NCBI GenBank assembly: GCA_033721095.1
Contig: JAWWBG010000019.1
Coordinates: 1 to 19,250, forward strand
Direction of reading: 5' to 3'
Origin: JAWWBG01 sp033721095
GTDB taxonomy: Bacteria; Actinomycetota; Nitriliruptoria; Nitriliruptorales; Nitriliruptoraceae
Length of the DNA: 19,250 nucleotides
Part shown: positions 1-8,419 of the stretch, piece by piece
Layout: each line of letters begins with the position of its first letter
How positions within the stretch are numbered: position 1 is the first letter of the stretch
Notes under the pieces: generated by a model
The model's input: only the letters and a program-made list of their open reading frames with translations
Databases searched by the model: none
Told to the model about the DNA's origin: nothing
Program-made: the position numbers and the translations under genes

Positions 1-43
1 CCTGTCCCCACGTCAGGCTTCCCGGCTCCCCTGAGGCATTCCG

Positions 44-1249
44 ATGGGCCAGTCACGCAATGCACGCCATGTCATCGTCGCTCGATTCGTGTCGGGCGTC
101 GGGGCCGAGGCGTCATTTTTTGTGGGCCTGTGGGGCAAGGCGGCCTTCGAGTTCGACGGTGGGCCGACCGAGCTGACCGTGCTCGCCGCGATGATCGGTC
201 TCGGGACGATCATCGGCAACATCACCGGCGGTTGGATGGTCGACCGTTGGGACGCACGCAAGGTGCTGATCGGCGCGGAGGTCGCGTTCGTCCCGGCCGT
301 CCTCGGGCTCGCGTTCACGACCACCATGACGCAGCTGCTCGTGGTCGGCCTGATCGCCTGGATCGCGGACGGCTTCATCGAGACCGGGCTGTCCTCGATG
401 GCGCCGGCGCTCACCGACGACGAGCGGCAACTGACCCGGCTGAACGCTCGCATCGACCAGGCAACCTGGCTCGCGGTCGTCGTCGGCCCGGGAGCCGGTG
501 CCCTCATCGCGTTGGTGGCACCGATCGACCTGGTGTTCGTCTTCGACGCCGCGACCTCGATCGCCGCCGTGGCGCTGCTCAACCTGGTACGGCTCGACCC
601 GCGCGACACGGACGCGCCGGAACCGTCGCTGCGCGAGATCGTCGGCGGGTTCGTGTACGCCGCCCGCCACCGCGCGGTGCTGTTGACCATGTACCTGATG
701 GGCCTGGCATCACTGAGCTGGGGGGTGTCGCTGGCACTCGAGCCCCTCTACTTCCGCGACATCCTGGATCTCGGGCCCGTTGCCATCGGGTTCGTCAACT
801 CCCTGTTCGGGCTGGGGCTGTTCGCCGGGTCGAGGCTGCTGGACCGTTCTGCTGACAGGCGCCTGGGGTTCCTCGCGGCGATCGTCATCTCGATGATCAG
901 CGGCGTCGGCGCTGCCCTCTATTTCGGGACGGCCTCGCTTGCGATCGTCCTCGTCGGCGCCGTGGTGTGGAGCGTCCCGTTGGGCGCCCTGATCCCGCTG
1001 GTTCGAACGTTGGCCCAGCGCGCCACGCAACCGGGGATGGTCGGTCGGGTCATGGGTGCATTGACGATGCAACAGAACCTGTCGGGCGTGCTCCCGCTTG
1101 CCTTCGCGCCCGCGCTGGCCGGTGCCCTCGGCGTCCAGTTCGTCCTGGTGGGCGCCGGCGTGCTCATCATCGTTGCCACGCCGTTCGTCCTCGTGCCGGC
1201 CCGTCGTCTCGACGCCGCCGAGCCGGGACTGTCAACCAGCGCGACCTGA
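44..1249 (+). CDS. MFS transporter, drug/metabolite exporter type
   Basis: Predicted 401-residue inner-membrane secondary transporter of the major facilitator superfamily, most like the MefA/EntS-type (DHA3) exporters. About twelve hydrophobic segments are visible in two halves, separated near residues 185-205 by a charged loop rich in Asp, Arg and Glu. The family's loop 2-3 signature is present around residues 63-75 (GGWMVDRWDARK). The length is usual for the family. The ATG at 44 is preceded by TGAGG at 32-36, a good ribosome binding site seven bases away. The substrate cannot be read from the sequence. It lies 65 bases upstream of the cupredoxin gene on the same strand, so export linked to the acylase downstream is possible but not shown. 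Confidence 0.88.
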   Translation: MGQSRNARHVIVARFVSGVGAEASFFVGLWGKAAFEFDGGPTELTVLAAMIGLGTIIGNITGGWMVDRWDARKVLIGAEVAFVPAVLGLAFTTTMTQLLVVGLIAWIADGFIETGLSSMAPALTDDERQLTRLNARIDQATWLAVVVGPGAGALIALVAPIDLVFVFDAATSIAAVALLNLVRLDPRDTDAPEPSLREIVGGFVYAARHRAVLLTMYLMGLASLSWGVSLALEPLYFRDILDLGPVAIGFVNSLFGLGLFAGSRLLDRSADRRLGFLAAIVISMISGVGAALYFGTASLAIVLVGAVVWSVPLGALIPLVRTLAQRATQPGMVGRVMGALTMQQNLSGVLPLAFAPALAGALGVQFVLVGAGVLIIVATPFVLVPARRLDAAEPGLSTSAT

Positions 1250-1314
1250 CGCCCGTTTCGGCTCGGAGACGGTCGCGAGTACTGTCCAGCGCGAGTCGGG
1301 TCGGGAGAACCCTC

Positions 1315-1749
1315 GTGCATCTGCGTTCCATCACTGCCCTCATTGCCATGCTCACCGTCGTGCTGGCCGCCTGCGGCGGCGATGACGCCGATCCGGGCGA
1401 GACGGCGAGCCCATCGGGCGCGGCCACCACCACGGCAGCAGCCGCCCTGGACGACTGCCCGGACGACCCAGTTGGTGACGCGACGCGCCTGACGGTGACG
1501 GCCACCGACGACTTCCGTTTCGAACCGGATCCCCTGGAGGTCGCGGCAGGTGAGGTCCTCATCGACTTCGACAACCCGTCACTGGCGCAGCACAGCTTCG
1601 TCATCGAGGGCACCGACATCGGGGTGCTGGCCGAACCCAGCGCGGACTGCGCCGAGCTCGTGACGCTCGAGGCCGGTACGTACACGGTCTTCTGTGACGT
1701 CGTCGGCCACCGCGAGGCCGGCATGGAGACCACCCTCACGGTCTCATGA
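1315..1749 (+). CDS. Cupredoxin-domain lipoprotein
   Basis: Predicted 144-residue secreted type 1 copper protein that would carry electrons or copper at the outer face of the membrane. The GTG at 1315 is chosen because GGAGA at 1304-1308 lies six bases upstream and because it gives a short signal peptide ending in a lipobox (VLAAC, lipidated Cys20). A low-complexity Ala/Thr/Ser linker (about 30-45) leads to one cupredoxin domain (58-144). The likely ligands are His93, Cys127, His132 and Met137. The C-x4-H-x4-M loop is the spacing I recall for rusticyanin. Its stop overlaps the next gene's ATG (ATGA at 1746-1749), so translation with the acylase is probably coupled. Its redox partner is unknown. 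A longer open frame exists upstream, but it would run through the end of the MFS gene. Confidence 0.85.
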   Translation: MHLRSITALIAMLTVVLAACGGDDADPGETASPSGAATTTAAAALDDCPDDPVGDATRLTVTATDDFRFEPDPLEVAAGEVLIDFDNPSLAQHSFVIEGTDIGVLAEPSADCAELVTLEAGTYTVFCDVVGHREAGMETTLTVS

Positions 1750-4382
1750 CGCCAGGAACCCGTGGCCGCCGGGCCGCCACTGTCGTTGCACTGTTGGCGG
1801 CGGTTGTTGTCGGCCCCGGCGTCGCCGGCGCTCAGGATGCATCCGACGACACGTCGTACGCGGCCACGATTCGACGTGACAACGTTGGCGTACCGCACGT
1901 CACCGCCGACAGCTACGGCAGCCTGGGCTTCGGCATCGGCTGGGCGTTCGCGGAAGACAACATCTGCACCCTGATGGACTTCACGGTCACGGTGAACGCC
2001 CAGCGGTCGAAGTACTTCGGGCCGGACGAGACGTGGCGGTTCCACGGCAACGGGACGACCAACACCAACCGTGAATCCGACTTCTTCTACGCCGCCGTCA
2101 ACGCGAGCGGCGTGATCGAGGCCGAGCTGGCAAAGCCGCCACCCCACGGGCCCCATCCCGAGATCATCGAGGCCGTGCGGGGCTATGTCGCTGGCGTGAA
2201 CGGCTGGCTGGCAAGCGTGGGCGGCGCCGATGGCATCTCCGATCCGCGTTGCCAGGGCGCCGAGTGGGTCGGTCCGCTCGAGGAGATGGACGCCTTCCGC
2301 CGCTTCTGGCAGCTCGCCTCGTTGGCCTCCACCGGGGTCGCGATCGACTTCATCGGCGGCGCGCAGCCTCCGTCGGCCGACACCGTCGCCAGCCTGATCG
2401 GGCAGTCGGCAGCCGCGTCCGCCGAGGACGACACGGCCCTGCTCGCAGCCCAGACGGCTCTCCTCGAGCACATCCCGACGAGGTTCGGCGAGGCGCTCGG
2501 GATCGGCTCGAACGCCTACGGACTCGGGTCCGAAGCCACGGCCAACGGCAAGGGCATGGTGCTGGGCAACCCGCACTTTCCGTGGCACGACGGCGAGCGG
2601 CTCTACCAGCTGCACCTCACGATCCCGGGCGTTCTCGACGTCGCCGGGGCCGGCCTCTACGGCGTGCCCCTCGCCCTGATCGGCCACACCGCCGGCGTCG
2701 CCTGGAGCCACACCGTCTCGACGGCCTATCGGTTCACCCCGTTCGAGCTGACGCTCGTCCCCGGCGACCCGACCAGCTACCTGGTCGACGGCGTGCCGAC
2801 GCCCATGGACGCGACCGAGGTCACCATCGAGATGCCGGACGGATCGCTCGAGTCACGAACGCTGTACTCGACCCAGTACGGGCCGGTCGTGACAGGGATC
2901 GTCGGCCTGCCCCTGTTCCCCTGGACGCCCGCCAAGGCGTGGGCCATGGGGGACGCCAACAACCACATGCGCTACCTCAACCACTTCTTCGAGGTGGACC
3001 ACGCCCAGTCCGTGCGTGAGCTGTTCGAGATCCAGACGCGCAACCAGGGGATTCCCTGGGTCAACACCATCGCCGCCGACAGCACGGGCGAGGCCTACTA
3101 CGCGGACATCTCGGTCGTCCCCAACGTCCCCGACGACAAGGCCGCCGTCTGCAACACGCCGCTCGGCGTCGCGGCCTATGCCGCCCTGCGGCTCCCGGTG
3201 CTGGATGCGTCACGGTCGGACTGTGGCTGGGACACCGATCCCGATGCCGTTGTTCCCGGGATCTTCGGACCCGACAACCTGCCCCACCTGTTCCGCGACG
3301 ACTACGTGACCAACGGCAACGACTCCTACTGGCTGTCCAACCCGCACGAGCCACTGACCGGCTTCGCCCGAATCATCGGCGACGAGGAAACCGAACGGAC
3401 CCTGCGCACGCGCATCGGCCTGATCATGGTCGAGGAACGACTCGCTGGCACCGACGAGTACGACGGCACGAAGTTCACGCAGGAACAACTGCGGCAGGCC
3501 ACGCTCAACAACCGGCAGTACGCCGCCGAACTGGTCCGCGACGATCTCGTCGGCCTGTGCGAGAGCCTCCCGGGGGGCCAGGCGCTCGGTTCCAGCGGCC
3601 CGGTCAACGTCTCCGACGCCTGCCCGGTGCTGGCCGCGTGGGACCTCCGCGACGACCTCGACTCGCCGGGCGCGGTCCTCTTCCGACGGTTCTGGGTGAA
3701 CCTGCGCGGCTTCGACCCCGGCCAGGGCCTCGTGTCACCCGGTGACCTGGCCAACGCCTTCGGTGTGCCCCCGGGGCCCCTCCCGAGCACGGACATCCCG
3801 TGGCTGACCCCGTTCGACGCGAGCGACGCGGTGCACACACCGAACACCCTCAACGTCCTCGACCCCCGCGTCCAGGCCGCACTCGCCGATGCCATCGCCG
3901 ATCTCGAGGGGGCTGGCATTCCCCTCGACGGTGCCCTGCGGGACTGGCAGTACGAGATGCGCGGCGACGAACGAATCCCGATCCACGGTGGGCCCGGCTC
4001 GCTCGGCGTCTTCAACGCCATCAACGCCAGCTGGTCGTCGAGCGAGGGCTACTCGGACGTGCCGCACGGCTCGAGCTTCATCATGGTCGTCAACTTCGTC
4101 GACGGTGACTGCCCCGTCGACGCCAACGCGATCGTCACCTACTCCCAGAGCGAGGACGTCACCAATCCGCACTTCGCGGACATGACGCGGATGTTCTCGA
4201 ACAAGGAGTGGAATGACATGCCGTTCTGCGAGGACGAGGTTGCCGAGGCGGCCGAGTCCGTCCAGGACGTCGGCGCGGTCCGGGCTGCTCCGGGCGCGGA
4301 AACGCCGGGGACCGGTGGCGGTGTCGGGGGAGCCATCGCTGGAATCATCGCGCTCGTCGCGCTGGCCGCTCGTCGACGCTGA
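1746..4382 (+). CDS. Secreted penicillin acylase family Ntn-hydrolase (AHL/lipopeptide acylase-like)
   Basis: Predicted 878-residue N-terminal-nucleophile hydrolase (peptidase family S45) that cleaves an acyl-amide bond outside the cell. A signal peptide (1-29, arginines at 6, 8 and 9, cleavage near AGA-QD) precedes the alpha chain. The spacer should be cut before Ser255 in GIGSNAYGLG, making Ser255 the beta-chain nucleophile. Numbering from it gives His277 as beta23, Val324 as beta70 (in WSHTV) and Asn523 as beta269. These are the active-site positions I recall for the acylase PvdQ, so acyl-homoserine lactone or lipopeptide deacylation is more likely than penicillin cleavage. The C-terminus is odd: Gly-rich 857-862, hydrophobic 863-875, then three arginines, resembling GlyGly-CTERM or MYXO-CTERM sorting tails. 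It overlaps the cupredoxin gene by four bases. The substrate is not determined. Confidence 0.9.
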   Translation: MTPGTRGRRAATVVALLAAVVVGPGVAGAQDASDDTSYAATIRRDNVGVPHVTADSYGSLGFGIGWAFAEDNICTLMDFTVTVNAQRSKYFGPDETWRFHGNGTTNTNRESDFFYAAVNASGVIEAELAKPPPHGPHPEIIEAVRGYVAGVNGWLASVGGADGISDPRCQGAEWVGPLEEMDAFRRFWQLASLASTGVAIDFIGGAQPPSADTVASLIGQSAAASAEDDTALLAAQTALLEHIPTRFGEALGIGSNAYGLGSEATANGKGMVLGNPHFPWHDGERLYQLHLTIPGVLDVAGAGLYGVPLALIGHTAGVAWSHTVSTAYRFTPFELTLVPGDPTSYLVDGVPTPMDATEVTIEMPDGSLESRTLYSTQYGPVVTGIVGLPLFPWTPAKAWAMGDANNHMRYLNHFFEVDHAQSVRELFEIQTRNQGIPWVNTIAADSTGEAYYADISVVPNVPDDKAAVCNTPLGVAAYAALRLPVLDASRSDCGWDTDPDAVVPGIFGPDNLPHLFRDDYVTNGNDSYWLSNPHEPLTGFARIIGDEETERTLRTRIGLIMVEERLAGTDEYDGTKFTQEQLRQATLNNRQYAAELVRDDLVGLCESLPGGQALGSSGPVNVSDACPVLAAWDLRDDLDSPGAVLFRRFWVNLRGFDPGQGLVSPGDLANAFGVPPGPLPSTDIPWLTPFDASDAVHTPNTLNVLDPRVQAALADAIADLEGAGIPLDGALRDWQYEMRGDERIPIHGGPGSLGVFNAINASWSSSEGYSDVPHGSSFIMVVNFVDGDCPVDANAIVTYSQSEDVTNPHFADMTRMFSNKEWNDMPFCEDEVAEAAESVQDVGAVRAAPGAETPGTGGGVGGAIAGIIALVALAARRR

Positions 4383-4400
4383 CGACGGAGTCGCCGCGCC

Positions 4401-5417
4401 TCAGTCCTCCTCGCCGGCCGGTTCCACCGGCACGATCTCGATGTCTTCCTCGGTTTCGGGCATGGGCTCCGGCGTCGCCGGCGGCGGGGCATGCGACCCG
4501 ACGGCGACAGGCTGCCCACTGTGGACGGCCCGGAGCGTCGGGTAGGCCAGCTCGACGGTCGGATCGGCCGCAATGCGGTCGAGCATGCCGCGCCAGATGT
4601 TCTGTTCACGGCTGCGGCGTTGGCGCACGGGCACGAGCATCCGTCCCGTCAGCAGGACCCCCGAATCGCGCACCGTGAGGTAGACCGTCGGCGTCAGCGA
4701 GCGGTACCGGATTGGCAGGTCATCCGTGGCCCGGGCAATGGCCGCCCGAGCCTCCTCGACGGTGTCCGCGCAGTCCGCCTCGAGCACCTCGAGCAGGTGC
4801 TGCTCGGCACGGCGCCAGTCCGACTCGAAGGTGATCAGCACCGGAATCTCGTGCCACGCGAAGGCGAAGCCCTCGGACGAGTTGATGATGGGTTCGGTCA
4901 GCACCTTGCCGTTGGGCACGTTGATGATGCGCCCGGTGGACTGCATGGCATCGACGTAGGCGCCAACCTCCAGGAGGGTGAAGCTGAACAGGCGGATGTC
5001 GAGCACGTCGCCCATGTGGTCGCCGATGACGACCCGGTCGCCGCGACGGAAGGGCCGGCGCGACAGGATGAACGCCCATCCGGCGAAGTTCTTGAGCAGA
5101 TCGGACAACGCGATGGCGATGCCGGCCGACAGGAGACCAAAGAATGCGGCCAGCCCCCGCAATGGCTCAACCCAGATGGTGGCCAACCCCGCGATCAGGA
5201 GGATCGTGACCACGTAGGTGACGGCGCGGCGTGCCCGATGCCGGATCTCGACGTCGTCGACGCGACGGCGAAGAACGCGAGCAACGATCCAGCGTGTCAG
5301 CAGCAGCAGGATGACGAGAATGGCCGTGATGAGCAGCCGGAACTCAACGTCGTCGATCTGGAGGTCGGGGAACTCGAACCCGCCACTGTCGACAGCGATC
5401 ACGGCCAGAACCCCCAC
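4401..5417 (-). CDS. MscS-family mechanosensitive ion channel
   Basis: Predicted 338-residue small-conductance mechanosensitive channel that releases solutes on hypo-osmotic shock. Hydrophobic helices lie near 28-46, 66-82 and 88-112. The last is the pore helix rich in Gly and Ala (FFGLLSAGIAIALSDLLKNF). The cytoplasmic MscS beta domain follows (about 113-180: PFRRGDRVVIG, INVPNG). A mixed C-terminal domain comes next, and the protein ends in a Pro/Glu-rich acidic tail (310-338). The GTG at 5417 is preferred because GAGGT lies eight bases upstream, but GTG at 5402 is a close second. The open frame continues further upstream without a convincing start. It converges on the acylase gene with 18 bases between stops and diverges from the fusion gene at 5519. 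Confidence 0.87.
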   Translation of the reverse strand: MGVLAVIAVDSGGFEFPDLQIDDVEFRLLITAILVILLLLTRWIVARVLRRRVDDVEIRHRARRAVTYVVTILLIAGLATIWVEPLRGLAAFFGLLSAGIAIALSDLLKNFAGWAFILSRRPFRRGDRVVIGDHMGDVLDIRLFSFTLLEVGAYVDAMQSTGRIINVPNGKVLTEPIINSSEGFAFAWHEIPVLITFESDWRRAEQHLLEVLEADCADTVEEARAAIARATDDLPIRYRSLTPTVYLTVRDSGVLLTGRMLVPVRQRRSREQNIWRGMLDRIAADPTVELAYPTLRAVHSGQPVAVGSHAPPPATPEPMPETEEDIEIVPVEPAGEED

Positions 5418-5518
5418 CTGCGGCGACCTCGGGGCCGATTCCACCCTATGGCATGGACCCGGTACGACGGGCCAACGGGACCGAATATCGTTGCACCCTT
5501 CCCCCAGGTGGACCCTGC
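5418..5518. promoter_or_regulatory. Divergent promoter region between channel and fusion genes
   Basis: This 101-base gap must hold, or overlap, promoters for both divergent genes. On the plus strand TATCGT at 5486-5491 is an acceptable minus-10 element, but I see no good minus-35 at 16-19 bases. AGGTGGA at 5506-5512 is the ribosome binding site for the gene at 5519. On the minus strand TAGGGT lies about 25 bases before the GTG, again without a clear minus-35. No inverted repeat stands out. Confidence 0.35.
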
Positions 5519-8419
5519 ATGGCCATGGCACCCAAGGGCCTGTTGACGTCAGCCGGCCGCATCGGCGCAGCGGCGCAGAACGCCCTCGAGATCGCCCGCC
5601 TCGGCGGCCTCGAGACCGATGAGGAACCATCGCCGTTCGAGCTCGTCTCCAGCGGCGAGGACTACCGGCTCCGCCGCTACTTCCCGGCGAACTCGGCGCC
5701 CGGCGACCGGCCACCCGTGCTGCTGGTCCCGCCAATGATGCTGTCGGCGGAGGTCTGGGACGTCTCGCCCAAGGCCAGCGTGGTCCTCCGGCTCCACGAG
5801 GCGAGCCTCGACGTCTACGTCGTCGACTTCGGTTCCCCCGAGCACGAAGAGGGTGGCCTCGAACGGACCCTCGCCGACCACGTCGTGGCGGTCAGCGAGG
5901 CCGTTGCCGCAGCCAACGATCTGACGGGTCGGGACGTGCACCTGGCCGGCTACTCGCAAGGCGGCATGTTCGCCTACCAGGCCGCCGCCTACCGGCACAG
6001 CAGCGGGATCGCCTCGCTGATCACCTTCGGTGCCGCCGTCGACGTTGCCCAGGTCTCACCCTTCCCCGTTCCGCAATGGGGCATGGACATCGCCGCGGCC
6101 GCCTCCCAGCGGATCTTCCGCGACCGCTCCCTGCCTGCCTGGCTGTCACGCAATGGGTTCAAGCTGTTCGATCCGGTCAAGGCACTGCAGAACCGTCTCG
6201 ACTTCATGATGCAGCTGCACAACCGAGAAGCGCTGCTGGAACGCGAGGGACAGCGCCGCTTCATGGAACAGGAGGGGTGGGTCGCGTGGCCCGGCCCGGC
6301 CCTGGCCGACTTCATGTCGGAGTTCGTTGCCCAGAATCGCATGCTCTCGGGCGGCTTCCCGATCGAGGGCCAGATGGTGACGCTGGCCGACATCACGTGC
6401 CCCGTCCTGGCCTTCGTCGGCACCGTGGACGAAATCGCGCCACCGACGTCGGTGCGGGCGATCCAGCAGGCGGCACCTCGCGCGGACCTGTGGGAGAAGC
6501 CCATCGAGGCCGGCCACTTCGGGCTCGTCGTCGGGTCCAAGGCGCGGGCCGACTCGATCCCGACGATGATCGAGTGGGTCCAGGGCCTCGAGCAGGTGGG
6601 GGCCCCTCCCGAGTCGGTCGAGCGGATCCCGGAGCCCGAGGCGGCGAGCGACGGCTCGGCCACGACCCAGGTCAAGTACGGCGCCGAGCTGTTGGCCGAC
6701 GTCGGCAAGGGCATTGCCCGAGACGTGGCAGGCACGGTCGGCAAGGCGGGCCGGTCCGTGCTCTCCCTGGCTGACGACGCCCTGTGGTTGCTGCCACGCC
6801 TGGCGCGCCTCGAACGGGTCCGCAAGGACACGCCGATCTCCCTCGGACTGCTGCTGGACGAAAAGGCAGAGAGCAACCCCAACGACACCTTCTTCCTGTT
6901 CGAGGGTCGCGGGCACACGTACGCCGACGCGAAGCGGCGCATCGACAACATCGTGCGCGGCCTCATCCACGTCGGGGTGCGCCAGGGCGACCACGTTGGC
7001 CTGCTGATGGACACGCGACCCTCGGCGATCGCGGTCATCGCTGCGCTGAGCCGGCTCGGAGCGATCACCGTCCTGATGCGGCCCGACGGGGACTATGCCG
7101 TCGAGGCCGGCCTCGGCGAGGTCAGCCGGGTGATCACCGACCCCGAGCACGGCGCGGCCCTGACGGAGGCCCTGGACGTCCCGGTCATGGTCCTCGGTGG
7201 CGGCGGCGAACCGCGCGAGCTCGGGTTCGGGCTGCTGGACATGGAGCGCATCGACCCCGACGAGGTGCGCGTGCCCTCCTGGTACAGCCCCAACCCGGGT
7301 CGCGCCGAGGATCTCGCCTTCATCCTGTTCACGGGCCGCGGTGCCGAGACGCACGCGAGCCGAATCACCAACCGCCGCTGGTCATTGTCGGCCTACGGCA
7401 CGGCCTCGTCGGCGGCACTGACGGCAAACGACACGGTCTATTCGGTCACGCCGATCCACCATGCGTCGGGCCTGCTGGTCGCCGTCGGCGGCGCGGTCGC
7501 GGGTGGCGCACGCCTGGCGCTGGCCTCGGAGTTCAAGCCCGAAACGTTCTGGCGGGAGGTCCGCCGCTACGGCGCGACGATCGTGTCCTACACGTGGACG
7601 CTCTGCCGCGAGCTCGTCGACGCGGACCCCGACCCGGCCGAGCAGCACCACCCTGTCCGGCTGTTCATCGGCTCGGGCATGCCGACGAACCTGTGGCGGC
7701 GCGTCATCGAGCGCTTCGCGCCCGCCCGTGTGCTCGAGTTCTACGCCTCGACGGAGGGCACCGCCGTCCTGGCCAACGTGAGCAGCAGCAAGATCGGCGC
7801 CAAGGGCCGTCCGATCCCGGGCAGCGCCGAAGTGGCCCTGGTCCGCTACGACGTGGCGACCGGCCGGCCGTTGATCGGCCCGGACGGCTACGCGATCACG
7901 TGTGGCGTGGACGTGCCGGGGCTGCTGCTCGCCAAGGTCGACCGGGAACGCGGCGCGCTGCCCGGGAGCCCGCTGCGCAGCGTGTTCCGCCGTGGCGACG
8001 CCTGGCAATCCACCGGCGACATCTTCCGTCGTGACGGCCAGGGCGACTACTGGCTCCTCGACCACGCCAACCGACTGATCCTGAAGGAAGACGGCCCCGT
8101 GGCCAGCGTGCCGATCGAGGACCATCTGGGCGAGCTCGAGTCCGTCGACCTGGCCGTCGTCTACGGCGTCCGCGGCAAGTCGAAGAAGGCCACGCACGAC
8201 GTGGCCGTGGCAGCCGTCACCGCCCGGCCGGGACGCACGATCGACCCGGGGACGATTGCCGCCCACATGGAACTGGCCGAGCCTGCGCAACGACCGGACA
8301 TCGTCCTTCTCGTCGACGAGATCCCGCTGACCACCTGGTACCGACCCAAGAAATCCGCTCTCATCGCCGAGGGCGTTCCGAAGAAGAATGATCCCCGCGT
8401 CCTCTGGAGGGCCTCGTGA
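5519..8419 (+). CDS. Alpha/beta-hydrolase (PhaC-like) and adenylate-forming domain fusion protein
   Basis: Predicted 966-residue cytoplasmic two-domain protein. Residues about 25-370 are an alpha/beta hydrolase related to polyhydroxyalkanoate synthases, but with Ser146 in GYSQGG where PhaC has Cys. Asp304 (GTVDEIAPP) and His333 (AGHFGLVVGSKA) complete the triad. After a charged linker (about 375-430), residues about 440-960 are an AMP-binding/acyl-CoA synthetase domain. It keeps the YASTEG motif (742-747), the STGDIF motif with Asp834 and a lysine pair near the C-terminus, but its P-loop (604-615) is degenerate. I recall mycobacterial acyl-CoA synthetases of about 990 residues with this layout, with function unproven. 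ATG 5519 has AGGTGGA six bases upstream. The stop overlaps the next start (GTGA). Reaction and substrate are unknown; an acyl-lipid role is inferred. Confidence 0.82.
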   Translation: MAMAPKGLLTSAGRIGAAAQNALEIARLGGLETDEEPSPFELVSSGEDYRLRRYFPANSAPGDRPPVLLVPPMMLSAEVWDVSPKASVVLRLHEASLDVYVVDFGSPEHEEGGLERTLADHVVAVSEAVAAANDLTGRDVHLAGYSQGGMFAYQAAAYRHSSGIASLITFGAAVDVAQVSPFPVPQWGMDIAAAASQRIFRDRSLPAWLSRNGFKLFDPVKALQNRLDFMMQLHNREALLEREGQRRFMEQEGWVAWPGPALADFMSEFVAQNRMLSGGFPIEGQMVTLADITCPVLAFVGTVDEIAPPTSVRAIQQAAPRADLWEKPIEAGHFGLVVGSKARADSIPTMIEWVQGLEQVGAPPESVERIPEPEAASDGSATTQVKYGAELLADVGKGIARDVAGTVGKAGRSVLSLADDALWLLPRLARLERVRKDTPISLGLLLDEKAESNPNDTFFLFEGRGHTYADAKRRIDNIVRGLIHVGVRQGDHVGLLMDTRPSAIAVIAALSRLGAITVLMRPDGDYAVEAGLGEVSRVITDPEHGAALTEALDVPVMVLGGGGEPRELGFGLLDMERIDPDEVRVPSWYSPNPGRAEDLAFILFTGRGAETHASRITNRRWSLSAYGTASSAALTANDTVYSVTPIHHASGLLVAVGGAVAGGARLALASEFKPETFWREVRRYGATIVSYTWTLCRELVDADPDPAEQHHPVRLFIGSGMPTNLWRRVIERFAPARVLEFYASTEGTAVLANVSSSKIGAKGRPIPGSAEVALVRYDVATGRPLIGPDGYAITCGVDVPGLLLAKVDRERGALPGSPLRSVFRRGDAWQSTGDIFRRDGQGDYWLLDHANRLILKEDGPVASVPIEDHLGELESVDLAVVYGVRGKSKKATHDVAVAAVTARPGRTIDPGTIAAHMELAEPAQRPDIVLLVDEIPLTTWYRPKKSALIAEGVPKKNDPRVLWRAS

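Noticed and set aside
1280..1285. TACTGT as minus-10 of a separate promoter for the cupredoxin-acylase pair
   Set aside because: Its position would suit a leader of about 23 bases, but the hexamer 18 bases upstream (TTTCGG) is a poor minus-35. Read-through from the MFS gene is equally possible.
1167..2711. Long minus-strand open frame opposite the cupredoxin and acylase genes
   Set aside because: It is antisense to two well-supported genes, has Arg/Gly/Ala-rich shadow composition and shows no recognisable motif. High GC content makes long antisense frames common.
5519..8419. Polyhydroxyalkanoate synthase, or OleBC olefin-synthesis fusion
   Set aside because: PhaC needs Cys in the lipase box but Ser is present. 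OleB belongs to the haloalkane dehalogenase type with an Asp nucleophile. No OleA or OleD gene is nearby.
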